DNA from: Vombatus ursinus
Taxonomy: Eukaryota; Chordata; Mammalia; Diprotodontia; Vombatidae
DNA: 64,000 bases
NCBI RefSeq assembly: GCF_900497805.2
Contig: NW_020954582.1
Location: 939,459-1,003,458, forward strand
Direction: 5' to 3'
The position numbers were made by a program, and so were the translations under genes. This document shows, piece after piece, positions 50,801-62,240 of this stretch. The stretch's first letter is position 1. The number at the start of each line of letters is the position of its first letter. The notes below the pieces were generated by a model that worked only from the letters and a program-made list of their open reading frames with translations, was not told the origin of the DNA and ran no database searches.

Positions 50801-51605
50801 GTAGTGAGCTCAGCAGTGAAACCTGTGACTCGAAAAAAAGGGCAAATTCTCCTTGGAACAGCATTGCCTTGGCACAAAGACAAACCTGACCTAAAGTGTG
50901 CAACATGTGAATGGGGGTGAAGGGGAAATGTCAAGCCCTTTGGCCCTAGAACCTTAGATAAAGGATTTTCTTTCCAAGAGAGCTGTATGCCTTCTTCCAG
51001 AATGTCTTCTTTTAGAACACTGGCTTTCCCATAGAAACACATCCTCTGTACTCTAAGAAAATCACAGAACCTTGCTTTTAAAATGCTCCAGACGTGTAGT
51101 TGGATCTTTAAAAAGTACTTGTTGGAGGAAAATGTAATTCCAAGTGGTGCTATGGGAATACAAAACAAGTGAGAAATTGTGTGCCTGTCCTATGAACATG
51201 CAGAGCACCGATTTACTCAGCGAAAAAGAGGAAGAAGGAATGAACGCTGTTGGGAAAATTTTTACCTGGCATGAATACATAAAGAGCTGGCAGGTTGATG
51301 ACAAAAGACTTTTTTTTTTAAAGCTACAGTTGTATTTTTATTTGATCTGCAGATCTCTTGCTTCTGGTGGAGCCTGGGAGGCTGCAAGGTTAAGTGTGGA
51401 CTCATGTTTATTGTGGCTCTGTCCACACATCCCTAAGTTCGTTGCTCATCCCCTCAACTTGATCTTGGTATCTGTGTCCAAGGAGATTCAGAAAATGCTA
51501 TTAATGCACTGAAGGCACATGAGTCCCAACCGTTTCTAAACTTGCCATGACCTAGCATTGTCTCCAGGTGACTCCAGTCATTCATTGGAGGACCCAAGTG
51601 ATCCC
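50800..51605. other. Unassigned noncoding sequence
   Basis: About 800 bases with no confident repeat or exon; overlapping frames on both strands are not convincing. Confidence 0.4.
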
Positions 51606-51609
51606 GGAG

Positions 51610-51790
51610 GAGCACAGCACCCTAGATGTGGAAAGGGACCTTCAAGGCCGTTTAGTCCAATGCTCCAATTTCATGGGAGAGGGAGATGAGGACCAGAGAG
51701 GTGGCCAAGGCCCAACAGGGGGGAAGGGGCAGAGATGGGATTCAAACTGCCATGCTCCAGACCCAGCCCACTTTTCATCGCACTGGGTGC
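51610..51790 (-). mobile_element. MIR-type SINE, antisense, diverged
   Basis: TAGATGTGGAAAGGGACCTT, GAGGACCAGAGAGGTGGCCA, TGGGATTCAAACTGCCATGC. Confidence 0.75.
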
Positions 51791-52065
51791 TCACTGAGTG
51801 GCAGGAGTAGTTATGAGTGGGCTGGTGATGGTATAAATGCCTGCAATCACAGAGTCAATGTCAACGGTCCCAACCTGCCCCACATGACAAAGATCCAATC
51901 TGGGATCATCACCAAGATTCTCCAGGTGATGCTGTCCCTACATGGCTGTGCAGCAGGAAGCAGCACAATCCAAGAAGAATCAAAATGGGAGGCAAGATCA
52001 CGAAACACATGACAAGGATGAGTTGGCCACAGTAGATGATATGTGGCAAGTGACATGAAAGAACA
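51790..52065. other. Unassigned noncoding sequence
   Basis: No repeat recognised. Confidence 0.4.
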
Positions 52066-52067
52066 AT

Positions 52068-52122
52068 CACTCAGTCAACCAACAAACCTTCATTAAGTGC
52101 TTAATATGTGCCAAGTACTGGT
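52068..52122 (-). mobile_element. L2 LINE 3' terminus
   Basis: CCAACAAACCTTCATTAAGT, GCTTAATATGTGCCAAGTAC. Confidence 0.8.
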
Positions 52123-53045
52123 GGTGGTTTTTCTTTGTTCTCAAAGAGGACCAAGGTGACATCAGTTAAGTATTAGAGTTAAGTACAATGTGTCTGACTG
52201 TGGCTGATCAGACCAAGATGACCCTGGAATGTTCTACCTCAGGTCGGGCACAAATAGTCCATGTGAACATTTGGGGTGGATTCTATAAAAGTGCGTATCT
52301 CACATTTCTTTCGAGCTGTTTCAATTCTGCTTTGCTCAATAGAGCACAACACCTCCTCTGATGTGGGTATGACATGCTGGGTGGTCTTCCACGCCAATGG
52401 AATTGTGTGGAATTCCACACAATCAATTCTAAAGTTCTTCAGAGAGACCTTGAGGGTGTTTTTGTATTGCTTTTTTTGGCCACCATGTGAGCACTTGCTC
52501 TGTGTGAGTTCTCCATAAAATAGTCTTCTTGGCAAGCATATGTTTGACATTCAAACAACCTGGCCAGCCCATCAGAGTTTCTGATCTCTGCAGTAGAATT
52601 TGAATACTTGGCAGTTCAGCTTGCGAAAGGACCTCAGTGTCCAGTACCTAATCCTTCCAGGTGATCTTCAGAATCTTCCTAAGACAATTCAAATGGAAGT
52701 GATTCAGTTTCCTGGCATGGCACTGGTAGACTGTCCAGGTTTCACAGTCATAGATACATGAAGTCAGCACAACAGCTCTGTAGACCTTCAGTTTGGTAGG
52801 CAGTCTAATGCCTCTTTCATCCCACATTTTCCTTTGCAGCCTCCCAAACACTGAGTTAACTCTGGCAATGTGTGTGTCAACCTCATCATCTATGTGGACA
52901 TTCCTGGAAAGTATTGCCAAGGTAAGTGAACTTATCTACCGCCTGAAAAACTTCTCCATTTGTTGTAACTGATGGTTCCACATATGGATGGTGTGGTGCT
53001 GGCTGCTGGAGCACCTGTGTTTTCTTGGTGTTGAATCATCTTTGC
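52122..53045 (-). mobile_element. RTE-clade LINE, C-terminal reverse transcriptase and 3' UTR
   Basis: The minus frame 52648-52920 reads LSRNVHIDDEVDTHIARVNS and CETWTVYQCHARKLNHFH, the conserved C-terminal region of RTE LINEs. The 3' end is TTTGTTCTCAAAGAGGACC at 52130-52150. Truncated at its 5' end; the frame ends in KDX without the rest of the domain. Confidence 0.92.
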
Positions 53046-53059
53046 AGAAGTTTTTGTAC

Positions 53060-53800
53060 ATTTTTTTGTGTTTTGACTACAGGGTGGGATCCCGGCTTGC
53101 TGCAGTAATCAGGCGTGGGTTGGGTAAGCAGCCAATTTTGAGGACACTTTTTCTAGCCCCCTCCTCACACCAGGAGGTGAGCAATGGGGTCTTTAAAAGG
53201 CTGTTCAGACCCCCAGGGGCAAATTCCATTGCCAAATTCCACTGCTGCTTCCAGTGGGAAGATGACTATATGGCCTGGGCCACCTGTGTGCAGGGTCTTG
53301 ACTACAGATCCCAGTGTAACTGTACCTGCTGCTTCATCACTTGAATGTTGCCACAGGACTTCGAGATAGGTAAAAATGGTACAATGGTATGAGTGATATC
53401 TTTTGTGATTAAACTGGATTTAAGTGAGGCAGAGTTGCACGCAGTTGTCGGCCTCCTTCTCTCTTCCAGAGTCATCACAGTCCAGTGACAGCAGAGAGTC
53501 AAGACAACTGGTGATGGCTCAAGAGTGAATGACCTTGGTGTCTTTGATGTCTAACCAAGCTCTAACCACTCCCCAGCACCTCCTTCAGCCACCTTCATGT
53601 TCTCCTCAGCCCATTCCACCAGAGGAAGCCTTCACATGCTTGGGGTAGACACTCCCTAACTCAATGACAGCTTGGATATCCCTTGGTTACCCTCAACCTG
53701 GTTTAGGCCATCTGCCAAAATGGCTTGCTGGGGTATGGCTACTGCACATTCTACAGATTCTTGGAGCCACAGGTGAGAATTAGGTGGAACAGTAGACACC
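53060..53800 (-). mobile_element. Probable RTE-related 3' region
   Basis: On the minus strand GCCTCACTTAAATCCAGTTT and related words resemble the untranslated end of marsupial RTE LINEs as I remember it. 53360-53560 fits best; 53060-53360 and 53560-53800 are less certain. Confidence 0.5.
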
Positions 53801-54190
53801 AAAGGTGGAAAGCAGTCCTGAAAAGGTCTCAGAAGCCCTCAAACCAGAGGTACTAGTCTTCCCTGAACATACCCTATACTACTTTAAGCGCTGAGGAAAT
53901 GAAGCTCCAATCTAAACTGTCCCTGTCCTCAGTAAGCTTTAATGTACAGAGATAGTCACATACTACACATAGAATCCAGCCATGGGGTACCCATGGGTAG
54001 GAGGCCCTAGTAGCTGGTGGGGGTCATCAAAGACATGTAGGCCTAGAAAAGGAAGCCAACCAATCACAAAGTGTATATGAGGAAGAGCAGGTGGCCTGCC
54101 TCAGGAGAAGACAATGGACAGAGATGAAGGAAAAAGGCCTGGAGGTGAGATTTCTACCAATGCAGAATTGCCTAGAGCTCTCCGTCCTGG
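53800..54190. other. Unassigned noncoding sequence
   Basis: No repeat or exon recognised. Confidence 0.4.
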
Positions 54191-54194
54191 GTCA

Positions 54195-54605
54195 TACATC
54201 CAGTTTGTGTCAGGTGGGATTTGAACTCAGGTCTTCTGCTCCAAGGTCAGCTTTCTATCCATTACACAGATGACCCTTGAGATACATCTATATGTTGAGG
54301 ACATGGTATTATCCTGACTGTGAACTTTTTACATCAATGAAAATCACAATATGTTTTAATGTATGGCCTCAGGGATGGCCTGAGGCTCAGAGAGGATCTG
54401 AACCTTAACCATGGTCTGCTAAATGTCTGAGATAGTATCTTGAACCCTGGTCTTCCTAACTCCAAGTTCAAAACTTTACCCATTCTTGTTACTTGCTATA
54501 ATAATGCCAACATGATAGGAATGCTTCACATTTGTGTAGCCTTTGTGAAGTTGGGCAAACAAATTATTTTAACAAATTATTCTCTCATTTGTTTTAGCCC
54601 CAGTC
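54195..54605 (-). mobile_element. Two MIR-type SINE remnants, antisense
   Basis: 54195-54275 (GATTTGAACTCAGGTCTTCT, CTATCCATTACACAGATGAC) and 54370-54605 (CTGAGGCTCAGAGAGGATCT, GTCTTCCTAACTCCAAGTTC, CACATTTGTGTAGCCTTTGT). Confidence 0.7.
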
Positions 54606-54729
54606 AGAATTTTTAGTTAATATTTTTTCTGAAAAACAAAAAAAACCCAACCCCTCAAAAAACTCCTAACTTTGTAACAAAATGGTTTTATTCTCAAGGT
54701 GATATTGAAGTTGTTTAATACAGGGAATA

Positions 54730-54930
54730 TTGAGGAATTCAGTTCAACTCAACAAATATTTGATAGGATTTTAGGATGGTCCAGGCTCTATGTTGGGGGT
54801 GATCATTGTGCCCAGGCTTGAGCTTTCAGTGCTGTAGGAGAGGTAAGATGTAGACAAGAGATGACGGCGAAGGCAAGTGATGAATGCCATAAGAGGGACA
54901 CAGAGCACTAAGGGAGCATGGGGGCAGAAG
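54730..54930 (-). mobile_element. L2 LINE 3' end remnant
   Basis: AACTCAACAAATATTTGATA, GGTCCAGGCTCTATGTTGGG. Confidence 0.7.
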
Positions 54931-55089
54931 GAAGGGGGACAGCTTTTTAGGCATATTAACCCACTCTCCTTTTCTTCAATCAGAGGCTGGTAACATCATT
55001 TTAAAGGCAAGGTATCAAGAGGAGAAAATTGATCTGGGAAGTGAATAGTTAGCCAAAATGGTGCCTGAAATTAAGGTTAGGTTTCTAGA

Positions 55090-55955
55090 ATATGTAAAAA
55101 TGACTAAAAATAGTCAAAAGATATGAACAGGTAGTTTTCCAAGGGAAAAAAAAATCCAAGAATAGCTGTATGAACAAATTCTTCAATTCAATAATAATTA
55201 GAAAAATGCAAATTAAAGCAACTCTGAGGTTCCACCTCACACTCATAAGATTGGCAACATTGACAAAAAAGGAAAATGGCACATGGTGGAAGAGCTGTGG
55301 GGCGAAAAGACACAGAAGGGAATTGTTGATGGAGCTATGAATTGGTCCAGCCTTTCTGGAAAGGCATTTAGGACTGTGCCTCCAAAGTCACTAAACTATG
55401 CACACCCTTTTGACCCAGCAATGCTACTACTTAGCCTATGTCCCAAAGATATTTTTCAGAAAGAGGAAAAGGATCCATAGGTACAAAAATATTGATAAAA
55501 GCTCTTTTTGTAGAAGCAAAGAATGGGAAATTTCCTATTAATTGGCAAAAGATGAACAAATTATTGCATATGGATGTAATGGGATATTACTGTAATGTAA
55601 AAAATGATGAAAGAGATGGTTTCAGTGAAACCTGGGAAGACTTACATGAATTGAATGAGGAGAACTAGAAGAATGATTTATACAATAACAGCTATGTTGT
55701 AAGGACAAACTCTGAAAGATTTAAGAACAGTGATCAGCACCCTGACTGACCACAATTGCAGAGGACCAGAAATGAAGCATGCTGCCTACTTCTTGACTGG
55801 ATAGATGATCAATGTAGCAATGTGTTTGGCATGACTGTGTATTTGTTAGAAGGGCTTGGTTTTTCTTCCCTCACCCTATCAGTGGGGGATGGGGATGGGG
55901 AGAAAATCAATTATTTTTAAATGAAAAGCATTTCATTAAAAAAAGAAAATACAGG
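55090..55955 (+). mobile_element. L1 LINE 3' end (ORF2 C-terminus and 3' UTR)
   Basis: GGCACATGGTGGAAGAGCTG, GTCCAGCCTTTCTGGAAAGG, GATGTAATGGGATATTACTG, AACCTGGGAAGACTTACATG, 3' UTR TGTGTATTTGTTAGAAGGGC and an A-rich end (AAAAAAAGAAAA). Stops present; inactive. Overlaps the same region as 40640-41385. Confidence 0.93.
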
Positions 55956-55959
55956 AATG

Positions 55960-56375
55960 ACATACTCCTAGCCAGGGATGGAATGTACTCAATGAAGGCT
56001 GGTAAGAATGTATTTGCTTAGTGTCTTGCAATCTAATCCAAGGACCTTAAAGTAAAATAAATGGGGGAGAGAGGATGTATATGCACATGTATATGTGTAC
56101 TAAGTGAGAAATCATAAAGAGGAGCTAAAAAGAAGAAAGAATAGCAGTTGAAACACAAAGTTCCCAGGATATAACACCCAAAACAGGAGTCCACAGTAAA
56201 AGTAATGGCCTCAGCTCTCTATACCCCAAATGTAGGCAAAACTTAAGAGACATGGTCCTAAGGAAGAAGGTGACTGACACTTGGTGAGATGAAGCCCAAA
56301 TAGGAGAGAAGGTGTGGGGAAGTCCATAGATTTAAGTATTGCAGAGAGGCAAGAAGACCTGAGAAAAACGCCCCC
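55960..56375. other. Unassigned noncoding sequence
   Basis: No repeat recognised with confidence; may include diverged L2. Confidence 0.4.
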
Positions 56376-56595
56376 AGCTTTGGTAAGGAAGATATTCCTG
56401 GATACCTTGGACAGCGCAATTTCAGGGTAGGGTTGAGAGCAGAGGCCACACTGCAAAGGGCTGAGAAGTGAGTTTGTGGTGAGGAAATGGAGGCAGTGTA
56501 GAAAGCATTTTCCAGGAGTCTCACTGTGAAAGGGAGGGTGGAAAGCAGCTTGAGGGGATAATAGGATCAAAAGAAGGTGTTTAAGAAGGGATTCT
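56375..56595 (-). mobile_element. L2 LINE segment upstream of the reverse transcriptase
   Basis: GAGGAAATGGAGGCAGTGTA, CTCACTGTGAAAGGGAGGGT, CAGCTTGAGGGGATAATAGG parallels 22440-22530. Confidence 0.75.
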
Positions 56596-56604
56596 CAGAT
56601 GCAG

Positions 56605-56720
56605 AAACAGCATGGTGTGCTAGGGACAGCAGCAGCCTGGTGTCAGGAAGACCTGAATTCGAGTCCTTTCCATCTCGGAAATTTCTCTAGCTGCGCTGGG
56701 CACCATCACCTGACCTCCCA
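56605..56720 (+). mobile_element. CORE-SINE 5' fragment
   Basis: GGTGTCAGGAAGACCTGAAT, then TCGAGTCCTTTCCATCTCGG. Confidence 0.7.
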
Positions 56721-57085
56721 TGGATACTCTCAGGAGTCTGGGCTTTCAGGATGTTGCTTTCTCCTGATTCGCCTCTTAGCTATAGGACCGCTCCTTCTCA
56801 GGCTCCATTGTGTCTCATCTTCCATATCCCAGCCCTCAGCTCTATTCTGACCCTCCTCTTTTCTCTTGATACTCTCTTCCTGGTGTCCTCATTAGGGGTT
56901 TCAATGATCATCTCTGTGCACGTGACTCACATTTCTTTGGATCTAGCCCAGTTTCTCCCCTCAAAGTCTTTCATCAACAACTGCCCGTTAGACATTTTGA
57001 CATCTCAAACTCAACACGTTCAAAGCAGACCCTGTTATCTTTTCCCTGAACCCTTCCCTCTTCTAAACAGCAAGCTGGCCAGGAT
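56720..57085 (+). mobile_element. L2 LINE coding remnant
   Basis: Reads VTHISLDLAQFLPS and NNCPLDILTSQTQHVQSRPC in the L2 ORF2 region around the catalytic YADD block, which is itself lost. Confidence 0.65.
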
Positions 57086-57780
57086 GACTGGATCATAGTG
57101 GGAGAGGAGGGGATGTGTAGAAAGAGTGGAAAGATAGCGAGGGACCAGGCTGCAAAGAGCCTTCAATCACAAAGAAGAGCTTGTAATTGATTCTAGAAGC
57201 AACAGGGAGTCCCTGGAGGCATGGAGGTTGGGGAAGGGATGGGATGAAGTGGTTAGACCTGCACTTGAGGAAAATCCCTTTGGAAGCTGTGGGGAAGATG
57301 GATGAGGAAACAGAGAGACCTAGGAGATAATGTTGGAGGCTGTTGCAATAAATTGGGCAAAAGATGCCAAGGGCCTGAACTAGGGTGGTAGCTGAATGAG
57401 TTGCCAGAGGGGGGCCTATCTAAGAGTTGCAGAGAAAGAGAAGACAAGGTTTGGCCACTGGTTGAGTATGTGGTGTGAGTGAGGCTGAGGACTCGAGGAT
57501 GACAGCAGTACCCTTGACAGTAACAGGGAAGTCTGGAAGAGATGAAAGATATCAACTTCTATTTTAGACACGTAGCATTTGAAATGCCCGCAAGACACCT
57601 AGTTTCAAGTGCCCAACAGGCAGTTGGTGATGCTGGACCAAGGTTCAGGAGAAAGACTGGTGCTGGATGTGTAGATCTGGGACTCATTTGCATAGAGATG
57701 CTAATTGAACCCATGGAAGTTGATGAAATGGCTGAGGGGGAGTACAAGAAGAAAAGGGAAGTGTGCCCAGAATAGAGCCC
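57085..57780 (-). mobile_element. L2 LINE, ~700 bases, antisense
   Basis: AGGCTGCAAAGAGCCTTCAA, GACCTGCACTTGAGGAAAAT, GGCTGTTGCAATAAATTGGG, CAAGTGCCCAACAGGCAGTT. Converges with the sense L2 at 56720-57085. Confidence 0.85.
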
Positions 57781-57925
57781 CTAGGCTCAGCCTCTGCCCC
57801 TCAGGGGAGAGGGGGCAGAAAGCCACAGTTAGTGGACAAGATATTGCTAAAGCTCCTACTAAGCTGGGAGTGGACTGTATCTTTAAAAGACTAGTTAAGC
57901 TTGGAGAAGATCAAAACCAGCTTAG
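57780..57925. other. Unassigned noncoding sequence
   Basis: No repeat recognised. Confidence 0.35.
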
Positions 57926-57929
57926 CTAC

Positions 57930-58150
57930 AGTGGCACAATGGATATAGTGCTGGACTTGGAATCAGGAAAACCTGAGTTCAAATCCTACCTCAGACATTT
58001 ACTGTGTGACCCTGGGCAAGAGACACTAAACTTCTTAACCTCAGTTTCCTTATCTACAAAATGGGTTTAATAGTAGTGCTTACTTCACAGATCAGATATA
58101 TAAAGTGCTTTGCAAAATTTAAAGTGCTGTATAAATGCTAGTGACGATGT
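57930..58150 (+). mobile_element. MIR/CORE-SINE, full length
   Basis: GAGTTCAAATCCTACCTCAG, GTGTGACCCTGGGCAAGAGA, CCTTATCTACAAAATGGGTT, AAAGTGCTGTATAAATGCTA. Confidence 0.93.
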
Positions 58151-58495
58151 TGGCCTGGGCATCTCCAAAAGATCCTCTGTGGAAGCAGAGAGAGACCAGG
58201 ATCTGTGCTGTTGATGAAGCTTCAGGCCCCTGCTCTAGAGTAGATATGCTTTGGAACCTTCCAACTTTCATGAATCTGGAACTTCACCAACATGGATACT
58301 CCATTCAGTGACGCTGATCACAGCCCATTCACACCCTCTGGTCCTATGCAATGTGATCCTTGTCCAAGCAGACCCTCCCTCCCCATCAGCCTGGGTAGAC
58401 CTTCCTCAATCCTATTCTAACCAGGGCCCTTGGCATTTCATGGTCATCAGTGGGGGACACTGCTGGTCCCTCTGGTTTCCCTCGCTTTCTCTGTA
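58150..58495. other. Unassigned noncoding sequence
   Basis: No repeat or exon recognised. Confidence 0.4.
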
Positions 58496-58499
58496 TGAG

Positions 58500-58572
58500 A
58501 GTAATAAAGCATTTTGCAAACCTTAAAGTGCCATGTAAATGTGAGCTATTATTAATATCATTATCACCTCTT
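58500..58572 (+). mobile_element. MIR 3' fragment
   Basis: AAAGCATTTTGCAAACCTTA, AAGTGCCATGTAAATGTGAG. Confidence 0.8.
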
Positions 58573-58634
58573 TAGTGATACCTTGTATATGTGATATCTG
58601 AAAGAGTGAAGTTTTCCCATCATGTTTCATGTTG

Positions 58635-58905
58635 AATTGCTTTGATTAGAGCCCTTCCCAGGTGGAAGGGACTGCCTCAGGGGAATCCCCCTCCTGGAAG
58701 GCTCCAAGCAAAGGCTTGATGACCCCTAGTCAGGAGCTGAGCGTTGACAGGAATATACTGGCTGTGGCCCAGCATGCCTGGGCACGCTCAGCCCACTCTC
58801 TGTGCTCAGCTGCGTCTGTAGGCAGAAGAAATTCTTTTCAAGGGTCTGGATTTCATTATATTGTCACTGACCTCCCTTCTCACTCTGGAATTCCATGATT
58901 CTGTA
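58635..58905 (+). mobile_element. CR1/L3 LINE 3' end
   Basis: TGGAAGGGACTGCCTCAGGG, AAAGGCTTGATGACCCCTAG, and the end CTGGAATTCCATGATTCTGT. Confidence 0.85.
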
Positions 58906-59515
58906 GTTTTTACAAAAGTGCCACAGCCCTGAATTTCACCTTATTTCCCTAAATTGTGCATTCCAGATCATTTTTATTGTTGCTATCATTTGGTTGGGAA
59001 TCCTCAGTGGGCTGTTTAGCTTCTCCTCCCAGAAAAAATGCTTGGAGGCTGCCCTAAACCTGGCCTCATTCTGATTCCTGCTGGTATCTCATTATCCTTC
59101 ACAGTCCTGAGAGCCCTTGGGGTTAAATATGGCAGCTGCTGCCTTCACTTAGACCGGGCAGTTTATTCGGGGTCCAGGACACTGTTGTCACATCGCTGCT
59201 AACAAGCCAGATTATTTTTAGCTTATTAATTTGGGCTTCATTGTTTCCTTATTTTAGGAAATTCCATAGTGTCTAGTATGACTAAGCAGAAAATCCTTCC
59301 TAAACATTGAAATTTCCACATACAGCACTTCTCCCTCTATTCAATTTCTATTTTTGTGTTCTATATTTCAAGGAAAATGTAGTTGGGTGACTAAAGTTGG
59401 GAGCAATAGACAAATGGACACGAGAAACAGTTTGAGGATTATACCAGTGTATCATAGAGACTGAAGAAAATGAGGAGAGAATGGATCTTCAGTCATCTGG
59501 GGCAGTGGCTATTTG
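58905..59515. other. Repeat-poor stretch, candidate conserved noncoding DNA
   Basis: 58960-59270 has no transposon signature and includes TTATTTTTAGCTTATTAATT (MEF2/homeobox-like) and GGGTTAAATATGGCAGCTGC. 59270-59515 is AT-rich and unassigned. Confidence 0.4.
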
Positions 59516-59519
59516 GTCT

Positions 59520-59565
59520 GTTCATTCATTCATCAGCTACTTATTCTGTTTCCATGGAACATTCT
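59520..59565 (-). mobile_element. Possible L2 terminus
   Basis: TTCATTCATTCATCAGCTAC, TTATTCTGTTTCC. Confidence 0.45.
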
Positions 59566-60535
59566 TAAAGATTTTAAAAAAAGATTTCAAGGGAAGGAGA
59601 TGATACCTCTTCAGTCAATGATTTGTAGCCATGTTTAACAATACCACTTTTAGAAAGATTTTCTATCTAATGGATGCCTCAATTTCACCATACAAACACA
59701 CTTTTCCATTTGAGATGATGAGAAACTGGTCAAACCCTCTCTTTACACATAAACACACACACCCCAGAATACGGGGGCTGATCAGGGAACTCCATCAGTT
59801 GATATCTCCCAACTCAATGAAATTACAGGATGTAAGAGGCAGGGAACAGAAACAATGAGTTATGAAGGTGTCACCCCTTTCAGACTTTGAGCAACCCCAT
59901 TCAGAGCCTGTAAGTAAGAGACGGTCTTGAGTGGCTTTCACCCTGAGTGGTCTCCTCTCATAGAGAGACTGCAGGATGAGCAGTCCGTTCTCAGGTACCC
60001 AACAGAGCCCAGGCCCAGAGAGTCTAGCTAGGGAGTTGACTGGGGCTGTGGCAAAGAGCAAGCCCAGTGAGTCCAATGGAGAGATTTGCTCAGCAGAAAT
60101 GGGCACTCCAGAGAGGGAAGAAACTTCAGACCCTGGAGTGGGGGAAGCTTCTCTACCCATGTTCTCTCTGGGCATAGCCATTCGCCACTGACACTGGGTA
60201 TTGGTGAATCTGGTACTAGGTGGGTTAAGGTTTTGTTGTTACTGTCCATACTAGGGCATTTCAGGAAAGCCTTTGCTTTGGGCTCAGTGTGTTACCTGGA
60301 TGACTATTAAGGTGAATACACCAGTGGGGGCTTACCAGTTCTAGTTTGAGGAGTGTGGACCTGCAGAATTCCTTGGATCTGGGGTAGCCAGCATGAAGAC
60401 TCAAACTGAGAGGGCAATTTGTGGAGAGTAATCCAGGGAGGACACTATGTTTACTTGGTAGGAACCTATAATTTGACTGGTATGGGGAACTCCCCACATG
60501 CAAACTTTGTTCTAATGGGGACCAGTGACTTGTCT
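59565..60535. other. Unassigned noncoding sequence
   Basis: About 970 bases without a recognised family. Contains GGGGAACTCCCC (60485-60496), an NF-kB-like palindromic motif. Frames overlapping on both strands around 59800-60300 are not convincing. Confidence 0.4.
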
Positions 60536-60539
60536 GTAA

Positions 60540-60672
60540 CAGTCTTAAAGAGTTTCCTGGGACACTGAGAGGTTAAGTGACTGGTCCAAGTTATAAAGCC
60601 AGTATATGTTGGGACAGGACTTGAACCCAAGCCTTTCTGACTCTAAGATCCAGTATGTCACAATACCTCTCC
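60540..60672 (-). mobile_element. MIR-type SINE, antisense
   Basis: CACTGAGAGGTTAAGTGACT, ACAGGACTTGAACCCAAGCC. Confidence 0.85.
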
Positions 60673-60759
60673 TCCGTATTTATGAAGTGAATACAAAGAA
60701 GGATGTTCTTTTAGCAAACACGTTAGAGCTTATTTATCCAAACAACAGTTGTCTCTTTC

Positions 60760-60940
60760 ATAGGGTTACAGGATTTTGAGATGGAAGAAGTCTTAGAGGC
60801 ATCAAGTCAAACACTCCCATTTTAAAAATAAAGAAAGTGAGGCCCAGAGAAGTTGAGTGACTTGACAAGCGACTGAGGTAGAATTTGAATCCAGTTCTTT
60901 GTGACCACAAGTCTAGTGTCCTATTGACTACATCCTTCAG
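60760..60940 (-). mobile_element. MIR-type SINE, antisense
   Basis: AAATAAAGAAAGTGAGGCCC, AGAGAAGTTGAGTGACTTGA, AGAATTTGAATCCAGTTCTT. Confidence 0.85.
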
Positions 60941-61089
60941 GGTCATCACTTTAGACAGCAATATTTCCTAATGATGCTGCCAATGGACAACCCATCTTTT
61001 GGAACTTGTGGCCAAATGGAGAAAAAGGTGGCACACTAAGAACCACCCCAATTTTAGTCCACCACAAATCTCAGCCTAGCTATGGGTGC

Positions 61090-61990
61090 CCTAAGTCCCA
61101 AAAGTGAACATAATGCTGGAGGAACTGAATTATATCAGTCTTGATGTCCTTGATGTAAATAAAACAGAAAAAGGGGGAAATTGCTGCAAAATCCATGAAC
61201 GGAGTGGTAAACAAAGAAATCTCAGCATTAGCTTCATGGTGCATCCAAAGACAAGAGACATCATTTGCTGGGATATTGGCCATCTCCTATTGCAGTGCTC
61301 AAGATCAGAGCACCATGAAAGCAATGGCAGCCTGTGCACCAACATTGTTGCGGAGGTAGATAAGTTCTACAAAGAACTTGAAAAGACCCTTCACATTAAA
61401 TCAGTGTATGCTTCAGAACTTGGTGATTTCCAAGCAAAGTTGAAGTGAAATATGAGAATGGCAAAACAAATATTGGAAAAAATGGTTTGGGAGTAAGACA
61501 AGAAGGAGGCTAAAGACTGGTAAACTACACAGGAAGCCTCATGTCTGCATAATACTTTCTTTACGAGAAGAAACAGAAGGTGCTGGACATTGCAAGCACT
61601 GAGCAGCCTCATAGAAAATGACATTGTTAGGAAATTGGCCAGAAAGTAATCCATTACTGATGTGAGAGTCATCCCTGACCAGCTGGCATTGTAGGCTCAG
61701 AGAAGAGACCACAAACAATCCAAGGCAGGAAAAGAAGAGCTAGGAAAGGACATGGTGTGCAGTCGAAGCCCTCCAACCTGATATATTTAAACAACATTAA
61801 AAAACTGGAGGTGGACGTAGAAAGGCTATCAATCAATACCAGTGATAGCCAATACAGAAGTTCAACTGATGTAAATCAGCTCCATAAGGAGGAAATCAAA
61901 AGACACTCGTTAGCAGCCATTTGACTTACCCAGCAGCATTTTTTGTAACCAAGGGCAACACTAAAATATAAACTTGTTCATGCAAATTTA
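61090..61990 (+). mobile_element. RTE-clade LINE, endonuclease part
   Basis: Reads ELNYISLDVLDVNKTEKGG, ISFMVHPKTRD, FYKELEKTLHIKS and GDFQAKLK, the order of an RTE apurinic endonuclease domain (family motif GDFNA, here GDFQA). 61450-61990 is a more decayed continuation (KQILEKMVWE). Many stops; not functional. Confidence 0.9.
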
Positions 61991-62240
61991 TACAGAAGAA
62001 TGGTGGAAGAGAATGAGCAGGATCCCCTCATAAAATAGTGAGAAGCAACGGAGGAAAGAACCCAAAGAGCTTTGAGAAGGCCTGCCAAGAGACGCAGGCA
62101 CAGGAAACAAATCACCATGTAGGACTTAGGGATGAGTCGTGGAAACACCGAGTTGGAGAGTCCTGGGCTCCACATTCTCACCCAAAAGGGCTGTTCCCCA
62201 GGTCCCCTTGTTTCCTTCCTCCAACAAGGATGATGCAGGG
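61990..62240. other. Unassigned noncoding sequence
   Basis: May include a decayed RTE continuation at the left; otherwise not recognised. Confidence 0.35.

Noticed and set aside
60485-60496. GGGGAACTCCCC as an NF-kB regulatory site
   Set aside because: A single 12-base match in unassigned DNA is expected by chance at this scale; noted but not claimed.
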